5,071 nt of DNA from NCBI GenBank assembly GCA_005240015.1, contig SBBV01000213.1, forward strand, positions 1 through 5,071, written 5' to 3'. Origin of the DNA: Candidatus Odyssella thessalonicensis. Lineage in GTDB: Bacteria > Pseudomonadota > Alphaproteobacteria > Bin65. Below the pieces are notes generated by a model. That model made no database searches and had not been told where the DNA came from. It saw only the letters and a list, made by a program, of their open reading frames with translations. Positions 1 through 5,071 of the stretch are shown piece after piece. The position numbers were made by a program, and so were the translations under genes. The number at the start of each line of letters is the position of its first letter. Position 1 is the stretch's first letter.

Positions 1-460
1 GCGGGCCTCCGTCCTGGGCGCGCAGCTCTTCCAACCGGCCGCGCTCGGTCTCGTAGAGGTCGGCGAGCAGTGCCAGCTGGGCCTTCTGCTCGTCGGGCGG
101 CAGCAGGTGGAGGAACCGGAACTTCAGCGCGATGACGAGGCGGTTCGTGTCGTTGACCGGCGCGCGCACGTTGGCGCGCAGCAGCGCAAGCAGCTCCGCG
201 CGGCCCTTCTCGGTGATGGCGAGCTCGGCGTCGGTCGGGCTTCCGGCCGCGGAGCCGTTGCCGTCGGCGGCGGCGAGGCCCTCGAAGCGCAGCAGCTCGA
301 GCGAAGGCGCCAGCATGTCGAGCGACGGGCCGAGGACGAGGCCGATGAAGCGGCGGAGCTCCTGCGCCAACTCGGCATAGCGGCGCGGGCGGTCGGCGAT
401 GAGGCCGAGCGCCAGCACGCGGATCGCCTCGGTCGGGATGAGCGTCTTGTCGCGGAACAT
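1..460 (-). CDS. PadR-like winged-helix regulator (3' end cut off)
   Basis: The frame is open from an ATG at 458-460 to the left window edge and gives 153 complete codons with no stop, so the C-terminus is missing. The protein starts MFRDKTLIPTEAIRVLALGL. Residues about 12-65 resemble a winged helix (LALGLIADRPRRYAELAQEL, then PSLELLRFEGLAAADG), and LAITEKGRAEL at about 80-90 reads as the wing and following helix typical of PadR-type regulators. Residues about 105-150 (ALKFRFLHLLPPDEQ and a charged helix) look like the C-terminal dimerisation helix of that family. An AGGA sits 7 nt before the ATG, directly after the hemA stop, which supports this start. The gap to hemA is 11 nt, so the two are probably co-transcribed. 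The ligand and targets are unknown. The family call is recalled from sequence pattern; a generic conserved hypothetical protein is the alternative. Confidence 0.72.
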   Translation of the reverse strand, partial: MFRDKTLIPTEAIRVLALGLIADRPRRYAELAQELRRFIGLVLGPSLDMLAPSLELLRFEGLAAADGNGSAAGSPTDAELAITEKGRAELLALLRANVRAPVNDTNRLVIALKFRFLHLLPPDEQKAQLALLADLYETERGRLEELRAQDGGP

Positions 461-471
461 GCCGCGATCCT

Positions 472-1689
472 CTAGGCAGCCTTCTTGAGCGTCAAGCCCA
501 GGTCGCGCCAGACGCGATAGAGCGCCGCCACCAGCCGGTCCATGTCGGTGTCGGAATGGAACGGCGTCGGCGTGAAGCGCAGGCGCTCCTGGCCGCGCGG
601 CACGGTCGGGTAGTTGATCGGCTGAACGTAGATCGCATGGTCCTCGAGCAGGCGGTCGCTCGCCGCCTTGCAGAGGCGGGCGTCGCCGACCCGCACCGGC
701 ACGATGTGGCTGTCGCTCGGCATCACGGGCAGGCCGGCGACGCGGAAGAGATGCTTCAGGCGCGCCGCGCGCTCCTGATGGCGCTCGCGCTCAACGTTGC
801 TCGCTTTCAAATGGCGCACGCTGGCCAGCGCACCGGCGGCGACGGCGGGCGGCAGCGCGGTGGTGAAGATGAAGGCCGAGCCGTAGCTCCGGACCGCGTC
901 GACGAGGGCATTGGAGCCGGTGATGTAGCCGCCCATCACGCCGAAGGCCTTGGCGAGCGTGCCCTCGATGATCGTGCAGCGGTGTGCCACGCCGTCGCGC
1001 TCGGAAACGCCGCCGCCGCGGGCCCCGTAGAGCCCGACCGCGTGCACCTCGTCGAGGTAGGTCATGGCGCCGTACTTCTCGGCCGCGTCGCAGAGCTTGG
1101 CGATCGGCGCGATGTCGCCGTCCATCGAATAGACCGATTCGAACGCGACGACCTTCGGGCGCTTGGGATCGAGGCCTTTCAGGATCTCCTCGAGATGCGC
1201 CGCGTCGTTGTGGCGGAAGATGCGCTTCTCGCACTTGGCCGAGCGCATGCCGTGGATCATCGAGGCGTGGTTGAGCTCGTCCGAGATCACGACGCAGTCG
1301 GGCAGCAGCGTCAGCAGCACCGAGAGCGCGGCCTCGTTCGAGTTGTAGCCCGAGGTGAAGAGGAGGCCGGCTTCCTTGCCGTGGAGATCGGCAAGCTCGC
1401 GCTCGAGCAGCACGTGGTAGTGGTTGGTGCCCGAGATGTTGCGCGTGCCGCCGGCGCCCGCGCCGCACTTGTCGATGGCCTCGTGCATGGCGCCGATCAC
1501 GGCGGGGTGCTGGCCCATGCCGAGATAGTCGTTGGAGCACCACACGGTGACTTCGCGCATGCCCTTGGGCCCGTGCCAATGGGCCTTGGGGAAGCGGCCG
1601 GCGATGCGCTCCAGATCGGCGAAGACCCGGTAGCGGCCCTCGGCCTTGAGCGCCCCGACGCGCTCGGCGAAGAAGGCTTCGTAGTCCAT
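472..1689 (-). CDS. hemA: 5-aminolevulinate synthase (ALAS)
   Basis: This PLP enzyme condenses glycine and succinyl-CoA to 5-aminolevulinate, the first step of haem and tetrapyrrole synthesis by the Shemin (C4) route, in the cytoplasm. The 405-residue product has the usual bacterial ALAS length and the N-terminal pattern [20 protein letters not shown]. Visible family blocks are [10 protein letters not shown] (53-62), the glycine-rich [17 protein letters not shown] (76-92), [12 protein letters not shown] (136-147), [11 protein letters not shown] (212-222) and [14 protein letters not shown] (242-255). Lys247 is the expected Schiff-base lysine; Asp213 and His216 are the expected PLP-ring contacts, and His141 is the stacking histidine. 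The start at 1689 is preferred over upstream TTG (1761) and ATG (1737) codons because GGAGG at 1701-1705 lies 11 nt ahead and family homology begins here. No Cys-Pro haem-regulatory motif is seen. A PadR-like gene follows after 11 nt. All key residues appear intact. Confidence 0.97.
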   Translation of the reverse strand: MDYEAFFAERVGALKAEGRYRVFADLERIAGRFPKAHWHGPKGMREVTVWCSNDYLGMGQHPAVIGAMHEAIDKCGAGAGGTRNISGTNHYHVLLERELADLHGKEAGLLFTSGYNSNEAALSVLLTLLPDCVVISDELNHASMIHGMRSAKCEKRIFRHNDAAHLEEILKGLDPKRPKVVAFESVYSMDGDIAPIAKLCDAAEKYGAMTYLDEVHAVGLYGARGGGVSERDGVAHRCTIIEGTLAKAFGVMGGYITGSNALVDAVRSYGSAFIFTTALPPAVAAGALASVRHLKASNVERERHQERAARLKHLFRVAGLPVMPSDSHIVPVRVGDARLCKAASDRLLEDHAIYVQPINYPTVPRGQERLRFTPTPFHSDTDMDRLVAALYRVWRDLGLTLKKAA

Positions 1690-1791
1690 GCGGGCGCGTT
1701 CCTCCCACCCCTGGGTGAACCCGTGATGCCGGAACATTATTCCGCCGGCCGCGGCAGGCAACAGAGGCCGATTTGTCGCTACGGATTCGCC
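1690..1791 (-). promoter_or_regulatory. hemA: hemA upstream region with possible weak promoter
   Basis: This 102-nt gap separates the SDR stop from the hemA start and could hold a separate hemA promoter. On the minus strand a TTGCCT (1756-1761) is followed after 16 nt by TAATGT (1734-1739). A better-looking AATAAT overlaps it at 1736-1741 but lacks a well-placed -35. A transcript from here would have a leader of a few tens of nucleotides before the strong GGAGG. No FNR-type TTGAT-N4-ATCAA box and no convincing terminator with a T tract is visible. Read-through from the SDR gene is equally possible. This is a pattern match only. Confidence 0.25.
1701..1705 (-). promoter_or_regulatory. hemA: Strong Shine-Dalgarno that fixes the hemA start
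   Basis: The minus strand reads GGGAGGAACGCGCCCGC immediately before ATG at 1687-1689. The GGAGG core is 11 nt from the start codon (9 nt if counted as GGAGGAA). No comparable site precedes the upstream in-frame ATG (1737) or TTG (1761), so the 405-residue protein is the likely product. Confidence 0.8.
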
Positions 1792-2637
1792 CTAATTCAC
1801 GAGGCCCGAGCGGAAGCTCGGATAGGCCGGAGTCCAGCCCAAACTCTTCAATTTTGCGTTAGAGACGCGGAACGACGGGATCATGAGCGGCCCGCCCGCG
1901 GAGGGCGGCGCGGTGCCCTCCAACGCCGCCACATATTCGAGGAGATCGCGGTAGGTGGCGGGCTGATCGTCGGCCGCGATGTAGACGTGGCCCGGCTGCC
2001 CGCGCTCGACGACGAGGGCCATCGCCGCCGCCATGTCGGCGACGTGAATCAGCGAGAGGAAGCCGTTGCCGTCGGCCGGCATGGTGAGCACGCCGCCGCG
2101 CGCCTGGCTCTTCCAGGCCTCGGCGCGGCCGGTGCCGGGCCCATAGAAGAGCCCGCCGCGCACGATGCACCAATCGAGGCCCGACTGGCCGACGAGCTGC
2201 TCCATCTCGAGCGCCGAGCGCACGCGGTCGTAGACGCCGATCGGGTCGTCCTCGGTCTGCGGGCGCGCGTCGCTGACGATGTGCAGCATCGCGACGCTCT
2301 GCTGCACGTAGCGGCGCACGCGCTCGGCGCGGCAGGCGGCGATGAGGTTGGCCGTGCCCTCACGGCGGATGCGGTCGTTCACCGCCCAATCGCCCTTGCC
2401 GGCCGCGGTCGGGATCGAGGTGGCGGCGTGGATCGCGGCATCGCAATTGACGACCGCGGCGCGCAGGCTCACCGGATCGAAGATGTCCGCCGGCACCGCC
2501 TCGGCGCCGAGGCGCTTCAGGCGCTCGAGATCGGCCTCGGTGCGCGCCGCGGCGCAGACGGCATGGCCGCGCTCGATCAAGCGCGGCACCAGGTGCCGGC
2601 CGAGCACGCCCGTGGCGCCGATCACCGCGATGCGCAT
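1792..2637 (-). CDS. NAD(P)-dependent epimerase/dehydratase family protein (extended/atypical SDR)
   Basis: This 281-residue Rossmann-fold protein probably oxidises, reduces or epimerises a small molecule; its substrate is not evident. The N-terminus MRIAVIGATGVLG carries the dinucleotide-binding GxxGxxG motif (residues 7-13) on the first beta strand. Further SDR landmarks are ADIFDP (50-54), a conserved Asp/Ala stretch CDAAIHAAT (65-73), YVQQSVAMLH with candidate catalytic Ser114, IVRGGLFYGPG (158-168) and LIHVADMAAAM (196-206). The catalytic YxxxK position appears as Tyr136-Asp-Arg-Val-Arg140, so Lys is replaced by Arg. This is unusual and may indicate altered or lost catalysis. The ATG at 2637 lies one nucleotide past the stop of the upstream flavoenzyme and has only a weak Shine-Dalgarno, pointing to translational coupling. 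An NmrA-like regulatory or binding role is an alternative. Confidence 0.88.
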   Translation of the reverse strand: MRIAVIGATGVLGRHLVPRLIERGHAVCAAARTEADLERLKRLGAEAVPADIFDPVSLRAAVVNCDAAIHAATSIPTAAGKGDWAVNDRIRREGTANLIAACRAERVRRYVQQSVAMLHIVSDARPQTEDDPIGVYDRVRSALEMEQLVGQSGLDWCIVRGGLFYGPGTGRAEAWKSQARGGVLTMPADGNGFLSLIHVADMAAAMALVVERGQPGHVYIAADDQPATYRDLLEYVAALEGTAPPSAGGPLMIPSFRVSNAKLKSLGWTPAYPSFRSGLVN

Positions 2638-2638
2638 G

Positions 2639-4213
2639 CTACCGCACGATCACGCCGGGGTTCATGACGCCGGCCGGGTCGAGCACGGATTTGGCCGCGG
2701 CCAGCGCCGCGCCGAACAGCTTCGGGCGCTGGCGCTCGTACCACTTCATGTGGTCGCGACCGACCGCGTGGTGATGCGTGATCGTGCCGCCGTTCGCGAT
2801 CACTGCGTCCGACGCCGCCTTCTTGATCTGCCACCACTGCTTGATCAGCGCCTTCCGTTCGCCCTTGGCGTGGAAGCTGTAATAGGGCGCCGGGCCGTCG
2901 GGATAGACATGCGTGAAACGGCAGGTGACGAGGCCGCGCCAGCCGGTGGCCGCTTCGATTGCGCTCTCGGTCGCGGCCATGATCGCCGCGTGGAAGGCCG
3001 GGAAGCGGTCCCACGTGATCGCGGTCTCGAAGGTGTCATTGATGACCGCCCAGGGCGTGATCACCTCGCGGAAATAGGGCATGCGGATGAACGCGTTGCG
3101 CCAGGCGCTGACCGCCTCGGCGGAAACGCTCGCATCGACGGTGCCGCCATGATCTCGCACGATCTCGAGCGCGCGCGCCATCTTGGGCGCCACATCGTAA
3201 TGCGCGCTCTCGAACGCGAGCACCAGCAGATGCGCCGAGCCGTCGTTGACGCCGTTGGCGCGGCACTCGTTGGCATCGACGAGGCGGCAGTTCGAGGGAT
3301 TGAGCCCCGACTGCGCGAGCGCGCGCACCGCCTCCGCCGCGTTCAAGAAATCGGCGAACGCGACGGGTGCTCCGGCGCGGAAGCGCGGCTTGTCCTGGAG
3401 CCGCATCCATGCCTCGGTGATCACGCCGAGCGCGCCCTCGGATCCGATCGCGAGCCGGTCGGGGCTCGGCCCCGCGCCCGAGCCGGGCAGGCGGCGGCTT
3501 TCCATGACGCCCGACGGCGTCACCATGCGCACCGATTCGACGAAATCGTCGATATGCGTGTAGAGCGTGGCGAAGTGGCCGCCCGAGCGCGTCGCGATCA
3601 TGCCGCCGAGCGTCGCCATCTGGAAGCTCTGCGGGAAGTGGCGCAGCGTGAGCCCGGCCTTGCCGAGCGCCTCCTCCATCGCCGGCGTGCGGATGCCGCC
3701 CTGGATGCGCGCCGCGCGCGAGGTCTTGTCGATCTCGACGACCTTGTCGAGCGCCGTGGTCGAAAGCGTGATGGCGGCCTTGTACTTGCTGTCGACCGCG
3801 GGCTCGACGCCGCCCACGACCGAGCTGCCGCCGCCGAACGGGATCAGCGCGGCCTTGGCCGCGGCCGCCCAGTCCATCACCGCCGCCACCTGCTTTTCGC
3901 TGCGCGGAAACGCGACGACGTCGGGCACGTGCGGGATCTTGCGGTCGAACACGCGCACCGCATCCGGAAACGACTTGCCGAGCGCATGGGCGAGGCGCGT
4001 GTGCGGATCGGCGGCGCAGATCGCGGCAAGGCTCTTGGGCGGCTTCACGCGCGGCTTGCCGAGCGCATAGTCCTCGACGCGCGGCACGTCCTCGGGGAAC
4101 GCCTCGAGCGCGAACATCTCGCCGTAGAAGCGCTTGATCGCCGCGCGCTCGGCCTCGGTCGCCCCCTCGCCGTCGTAGCCCCAGCCCCAGAACTTCAGCC
4201 GCTTCCCGGCCAT
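2639..4213 (-). CDS. FAD-binding oxidase, alkyldihydroxyacetonephosphate synthase (AGPS)-like
   Basis: This is a 524-residue flavoprotein of the VAO/FAD_binding_4 superfamily. Its N-terminal LKFWGWGYDGEG resembles the LKWNGWGY motif of AGPS. A PP-loop-like FAD segment IPFGGGSSVVGG (124-135) follows, then GGMIATRSGGHFATLYTHID (203-222) and GSEGALGVITEAWMRL (257-272). The segment with PYFREV and NDTFETAITWDRF (379-404) matches the AGPS cap domain. The C-terminal half has YYSFHA (444-449), NGGTITHHHAVGRDH (474-488) and DPAGVMNPG (512-520); the triple histidine (480-482) is an AGPS hallmark, where His and Tyr residues serve acyl/alkyl exchange. Family knowledge therefore suggests ether-lipid-type chemistry, but many bacterial homologues act on other hydroxy-acid-like or unknown substrates. 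GAGGGG at 4220-4225, 6 nt before the ATG, supports the start. The SDR gene follows after one nucleotide. No targeting peptide or membrane segment is visible, so it is probably cytoplasmic. Confidence 0.88.
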   Translation of the reverse strand: MAGKRLKFWGWGYDGEGATEAERAAIKRFYGEMFALEAFPEDVPRVEDYALGKPRVKPPKSLAAICAADPHTRLAHALGKSFPDAVRVFDRKIPHVPDVVAFPRSEKQVAAVMDWAAAAKAALIPFGGGSSVVGGVEPAVDSKYKAAITLSTTALDKVVEIDKTSRAARIQGGIRTPAMEEALGKAGLTLRHFPQSFQMATLGGMIATRSGGHFATLYTHIDDFVESVRMVTPSGVMESRRLPGSGAGPSPDRLAIGSEGALGVITEAWMRLQDKPRFRAGAPVAFADFLNAAEAVRALAQSGLNPSNCRLVDANECRANGVNDGSAHLLVLAFESAHYDVAPKMARALEIVRDHGGTVDASVSAEAVSAWRNAFIRMPYFREVITPWAVINDTFETAITWDRFPAFHAAIMAATESAIEAATGWRGLVTCRFTHVYPDGPAPYYSFHAKGERKALIKQWWQIKKAASDAVIANGGTITHHHAVGRDHMKWYERQRPKLFGAALAAAKSVLDPAGVMNPGVIVR

Positions 4214-4219
4214 GGTAGT

Positions 4220-4225
4220 CCCCTC
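4220..4225 (-). promoter_or_regulatory. Shine-Dalgarno of the AGPS-like gene
   Basis: The minus strand reads GAGGGG followed by ACTACC and then ATG (4211-4213), a 6-nt spacing. It supports the methionine of MAGKRLKFWG as the start, in agreement with the AGPS-like motif beginning at residue 6. Confidence 0.7.
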
Positions 4226-4335
4226 GCTTTCGCCCGCGCACTATCGCGGAGGAAAGGAAATAAGGGAACAGGAGCCGAGGAGAAGAAAAAAGGATTCACC
4301 ACCAAGACACCAAGGCACCACGAAACAAGGGGATT

Positions 4336-4353
4336 GCGCGCCAAGAGGCGCGC
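4336..4353. repeat. Small hairpin inside the palindromic element, left centre
   Basis: GCGCGCC (4336-4342) and GGCGCGC (4347-4353) are perfect reverse complements around the loop AAGA. The 7-bp all-GC stem would be stable in single-stranded DNA or RNA. It overlaps the inner end of the left arm, so it competes with full arm pairing. Confidence 0.8.
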
Positions 4354-4372
4354 GAAAGTGAGAGGCTGCTTC

Positions 4373-4394
4373 TTGCGCCGCCCGCGCGGCGCAA
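4373..4394. repeat. Small hairpin inside the palindromic element, right centre
   Basis: TTGCGCCGC (4373-4381) and GCGGCGCAA (4386-4394) form a perfect 9-bp stem with the 4-nt loop CCGC. Its right half is shared with the inner end of the right arm. Together with the hairpin at 4336-4353 it predicts a branched fold at the tip of the long stem. Confidence 0.8.
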
Positions 4395-4462
4395 TCACCC
4401 CTCTTGGTGTCTTGGTGCCTTGGTGGTGAATCCTTGTTCTCCCCGACTCCTGTTCCCTTGCG

Positions 4463-4900
4463 TCAGGCCGCCGCGGGGAGGCCGACCGGCATGGCGACGC
4501 CGATCTGCTCCAGGAGCGTGCCGAGGTTCCAGTAGAAGCGCTCGCCGGAGAGGAGGCCGTCCTTGAACGAGACGAAGATCGTCATCGGCACGTCGACGGG
4601 CCGGCCCGTGGGGGCGGTGCCGAGGAACGGCCCGACGTGGCGGCCCTTGAAGTTGGTCTCGACGATGAGGAGATCGGGCGCGGGCGCGTAGCGCTCGGAG
4701 GTGTGCGGCGCGATGCCGAACGCGTCCCACCACATCCGGTAATAGGCGCGGGCCCCCTCGCGCCCATGCCAGACGCGGCCGAAGGCGCGGTCGTCGAAGA
4801 CGCAGTCGGGCGTGAGCGTCGCCAGCGTCTCCTCCATGCGGTGCTCGGTCTCGGCCCTGACGTGGCGCAGTACGATGTCACGGTTCTCGGGGCTCAGCAT
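4463..4900 (-). CDS. SnoaL-like / NTF2-like polyketide cyclase family protein
   Basis: This 145-residue protein has the size and pattern of the SnoaL-like branch of the NTF2 fold, a cone-shaped alpha+beta barrel with a small-molecule pocket. An N-terminal helix (NRDIVLRHVRAETEHRMEET, 6-25) leads to FDDRAFGRVWHGREGARAYY (35-54) and MWWDAFG (56-62). The C-terminal strands contain GTAPTGRPVDVPMTIFVSF (94-112) and KDGLLSGERFYWNLGTLLEQ (113-132). Proteins of this type range from polyketide cyclases to isomerases, hydrolases and binding proteins, so no reaction can be assigned. GGAGAG at 4906-4911, 5 nt upstream, fixes the ATG at 4898-4900. It is divergent from a MarR-family gene with twin operators between them, so it is probably that regulator's target. 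No signal peptide is visible. Confidence 0.88.
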   Translation of the reverse strand: MLSPENRDIVLRHVRAETEHRMEETLATLTPDCVFDDRAFGRVWHGREGARAYYRMWWDAFGIAPHTSERYAPAPDLLIVETNFKGRHVGPFLGTAPTGRPVDVPMTIFVSFKDGLLSGERFYWNLGTLLEQIGVAMPVGLPAAA

Positions 4901-4917
4901 GGGTGCTCTCCGTTCGC

Positions 4918-4945
4918 TTGCATAATATCAGGACACTGATATAAT
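4918..4945 (+). promoter_or_regulatory. Predicted promoter of the MarR-family gene
   Basis: A perfect TATAAT (4940-4945) bridges the two inverted repeats, with TTGCAT (4918-4923, three of six bases of TTGACA) 16 nt upstream. Transcription would begin near 4952, only about 8 nt before the ATG. Because the -10 is inside the operator region, autorepression is expected. The -35 is weak, so the -10 carries most of the support. Confidence 0.55.
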
Positions 4946-4950
4946 ATCAG
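4922..4950 (-). promoter_or_regulatory. Predicted promoter of the SnoaL-like gene
   Basis: On the minus strand CTGATA (4945-4950, four of six bases of TTGACA) is followed after exactly 17 nt by TATTAT (4922-4927, five of six bases of TATAAT). Initiation would fall near 4915, leaving a leader of roughly 15 nt that contains the GGAGAG ribosome site. The -35 lies in the left half of the second inverted repeat and the -10 overlaps the first, so repressor binding would block it. Confidence 0.55.
4925..4942. promoter_or_regulatory. Operator-like inverted repeat 1 (probable MarR site)
   Basis: ATATCAG (4925-4931), spacer GACA, CTGATAT (4936-4942) is a perfect 7-bp inverted repeat of 18 bp. This is the typical size of a MarR-dimer operator. 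It overlaps the predicted -10 elements of both divergent genes. Confidence 0.75.
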
Positions 4951-4961
4951 CATCCTGATAT
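4944..4961. promoter_or_regulatory. Operator-like inverted repeat 2 (probable MarR site)
   Basis: ATATCAG (4944-4950), spacer CATC, CTGATAT (4955-4961) repeats the first site with identical half-sites and a different spacer, shifted by 19 bp. Its last two bases are the A and T of the MarR-family start codon. The inner half-sites of the two repeats also form a palindrome, CTGATAT-A-ATATCAG (4936-4950), so a different dimer register is possible. Confidence 0.75.
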
Positions 4962-5071
4962 GAGACGCAAGCGCCGCCCTGTTGTGACGGATGTTGCGCC
5001 GCCCGGCGAAGGCAAGCGCGGCACCGGCGGCCATATCGGCTACCTCTTGCGCCAGGCGCAGGGCGCCTTCC
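4960..5071 (+). CDS. MarR-family transcriptional regulator (5' part only)
   Basis: Translation from ATG at 4960 gives 37 residues and then leaves the window. After a basic, probably disordered start (MRRKRRPVV), the segment GGHIGYLLRQAQGAF (23-37) matches the first helix of MarR-family regulators, which forms part of the dimer interface. The DNA-binding winged helix lies outside the window. The gene diverges from the SnoaL-like gene and is preceded by two inverted repeats, the usual arrangement for a MarR repressor controlling itself and its neighbour. No Shine-Dalgarno precedes the ATG, and the predicted transcript start is only about 8 nt upstream, so translation may be near-leaderless. A GTG at codon 9 is an alternative start but also lacks a ribosome site. 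The family call rests on a short stretch. Confidence 0.72.
   Translation, partial: MRRKRRPVVTDVAPPGEGKRGTGGHIGYLLRQAQGAF

Larger units (their letters stand above)
4262..4459. repeat. Large composite inverted repeat (palindromic intergenic element, MITE- or REP-like)
   Basis: The left arm (about 4262-4339) and right arm (about 4389-4459) are imperfect reverse complements. The outer 13 bp match exactly (AAGGGAACAGGAG at 4262-4274 and its complement at 4447-4459). After two mismatches and a small A-rich insertion on the left, a 17-bp exact match follows (AAGGATTCACCACCAAG and complement). Each arm contains three 8-nt units of the form CACCAAGA/CACCAAGG/CACCACGA (4300-4323; complement 4402-4425). 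The inner arms end in ATTGCGC. No transposase is encoded and no target duplication is obvious. The right end lies 3 bp from the SnoaL-like stop codon. Transcribed with its neighbours, it would form a long hairpin followed on the minus strand by pyrimidine-rich sequence, so it could act as a terminator, attenuator or mRNA-stability element. Similar CACCAAGRCACCAAG motifs recur between genes in various bacteria; that is recalled, not searched. Confidence 0.85.
4214..4462. other. Intergenic region between the SnoaL-like and AGPS-like genes
   Basis: This 249-bp stretch has no credible gene. About 198 bp of it is the large inverted-repeat element described separately. The remaining 48 bp next to the AGPS-like start (4214-4261) contains its Shine-Dalgarno and a pyrimidine-rich run on the minus strand (about 4241-4261). 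I could not find a convincing -35/-10 pair for the AGPS-like gene, so it may be transcribed through the element or from a promoter I do not recognise. Several reading frames enter the repeat, but they use repeat-encoded peptides such as FTTKTPRHHE and are not real genes. Confidence 0.6.

Noticed and set aside
107..475. Plus-strand frame over the left-edge gene
   Set aside because: It is the shadow of the PadR-like gene, which has a good start, a ribosome site and a recognisable winged-helix pattern on the minus strand.
1690..1761. N-terminal extension of HemA by 24 residues from TTG at 1761 or from ATG at 1737
   Set aside because: The extension lacks ALAS homology, and the strong GGAGG lies just before the ATG at 1689, giving the usual ALAS length.
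556..2667. 703-codon open frame on the plus strand
   Set aside because: It lies antisense to hemA and the SDR and runs across their boundary. The product is low-complexity and rich in Arg, Ala, Gly, Asp and His with no domain pattern. Long antisense frames are expected in GC-rich genes.
4195..4398. Short minus-strand frame encoding LVSWCLGVLVVNPFF-type peptide
   Set aside because: The peptide comes from the inverted-repeat arm. Such repeat-derived peptides are common mis-annotations; there is no ribosome site and no independent conservation expected.
4300..4425. CRISPR-like array suggested by short repeated CACCAAG units
   Set aside because: The units are 8 nt in direct tandem with no spacers, arranged as two inverted blocks. 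This is not repeat-spacer architecture.
2342..4429. 695-codon open frame on the plus strand
   Set aside because: It is antisense to the AGPS-like gene and part of the SDR, and ends inside the palindromic element. Its composition is Arg/Ala-rich and featureless, while the minus-strand frame encodes a clear flavoenzyme.
4395..4733. Minus-strand frame ending in FTTKAPRHQEG
   Set aside because: It is out of frame with the SnoaL-like gene and only continues into the repeat; the real protein in that region is clear.

Overview
The window is GC-rich (judged by eye, not counted) and densely coding. It most likely comes from an alphaproteobacterium. The main evidence is a canonical Shemin-pathway 5-aminolevulinate synthase (HemA) of the type found in Alphaproteobacteria. 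The other genes (MarR, SnoaL-like, AGPS-like, PadR-like) fit this but do not decide it. Species cannot be named from the sequence alone.

Layout, right to left, because all but one gene lie on the minus strand. At the right edge a MarR-family regulator (4960-5071, cut by the window end) is transcribed rightward. It diverges from a SnoaL/NTF2-like protein gene (4463-4900, minus). The short space between them holds two adjacent 18-bp inverted repeats with half-site ATATCAG. They overlap the likely promoters in both directions, which looks like an autoregulated MarR switch. Left of the SnoaL-like gene is a 249-bp intergenic stretch. Most of it is one large imperfect inverted repeat (about 4262-4459) whose arms carry three 8-nt CACCAAGR-type units and whose centre folds into two further hairpins.

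Next are an FAD-dependent oxidase resembling alkyldihydroxyacetonephosphate synthase (2639-4213) and an NAD(P)-binding epimerase/dehydratase-type SDR (1792-2637). They are separated by one nucleotide and are probably translationally coupled. After about 100 bp comes hemA (472-1689), followed 11 bp later by a PadR-like winged-helix regulator (1-460, cut by the left window edge).

The genes appear to form three units. One is the MarR/SnoaL-like divergent pair under shared operators. The second is a flavoenzyme plus SDR pair, suggesting sequential redox steps on an unidentified, perhaps glycerol- or ether-lipid-related, substrate. The third is hemA with a small regulator. I see no tRNA, rRNA, CRISPR array, transposase or complete insertion sequence. 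The item least explained by ordinary genes is the composite palindrome at 4262-4459. The clearest testable regulatory prediction is the twin operator at 4925-4961.
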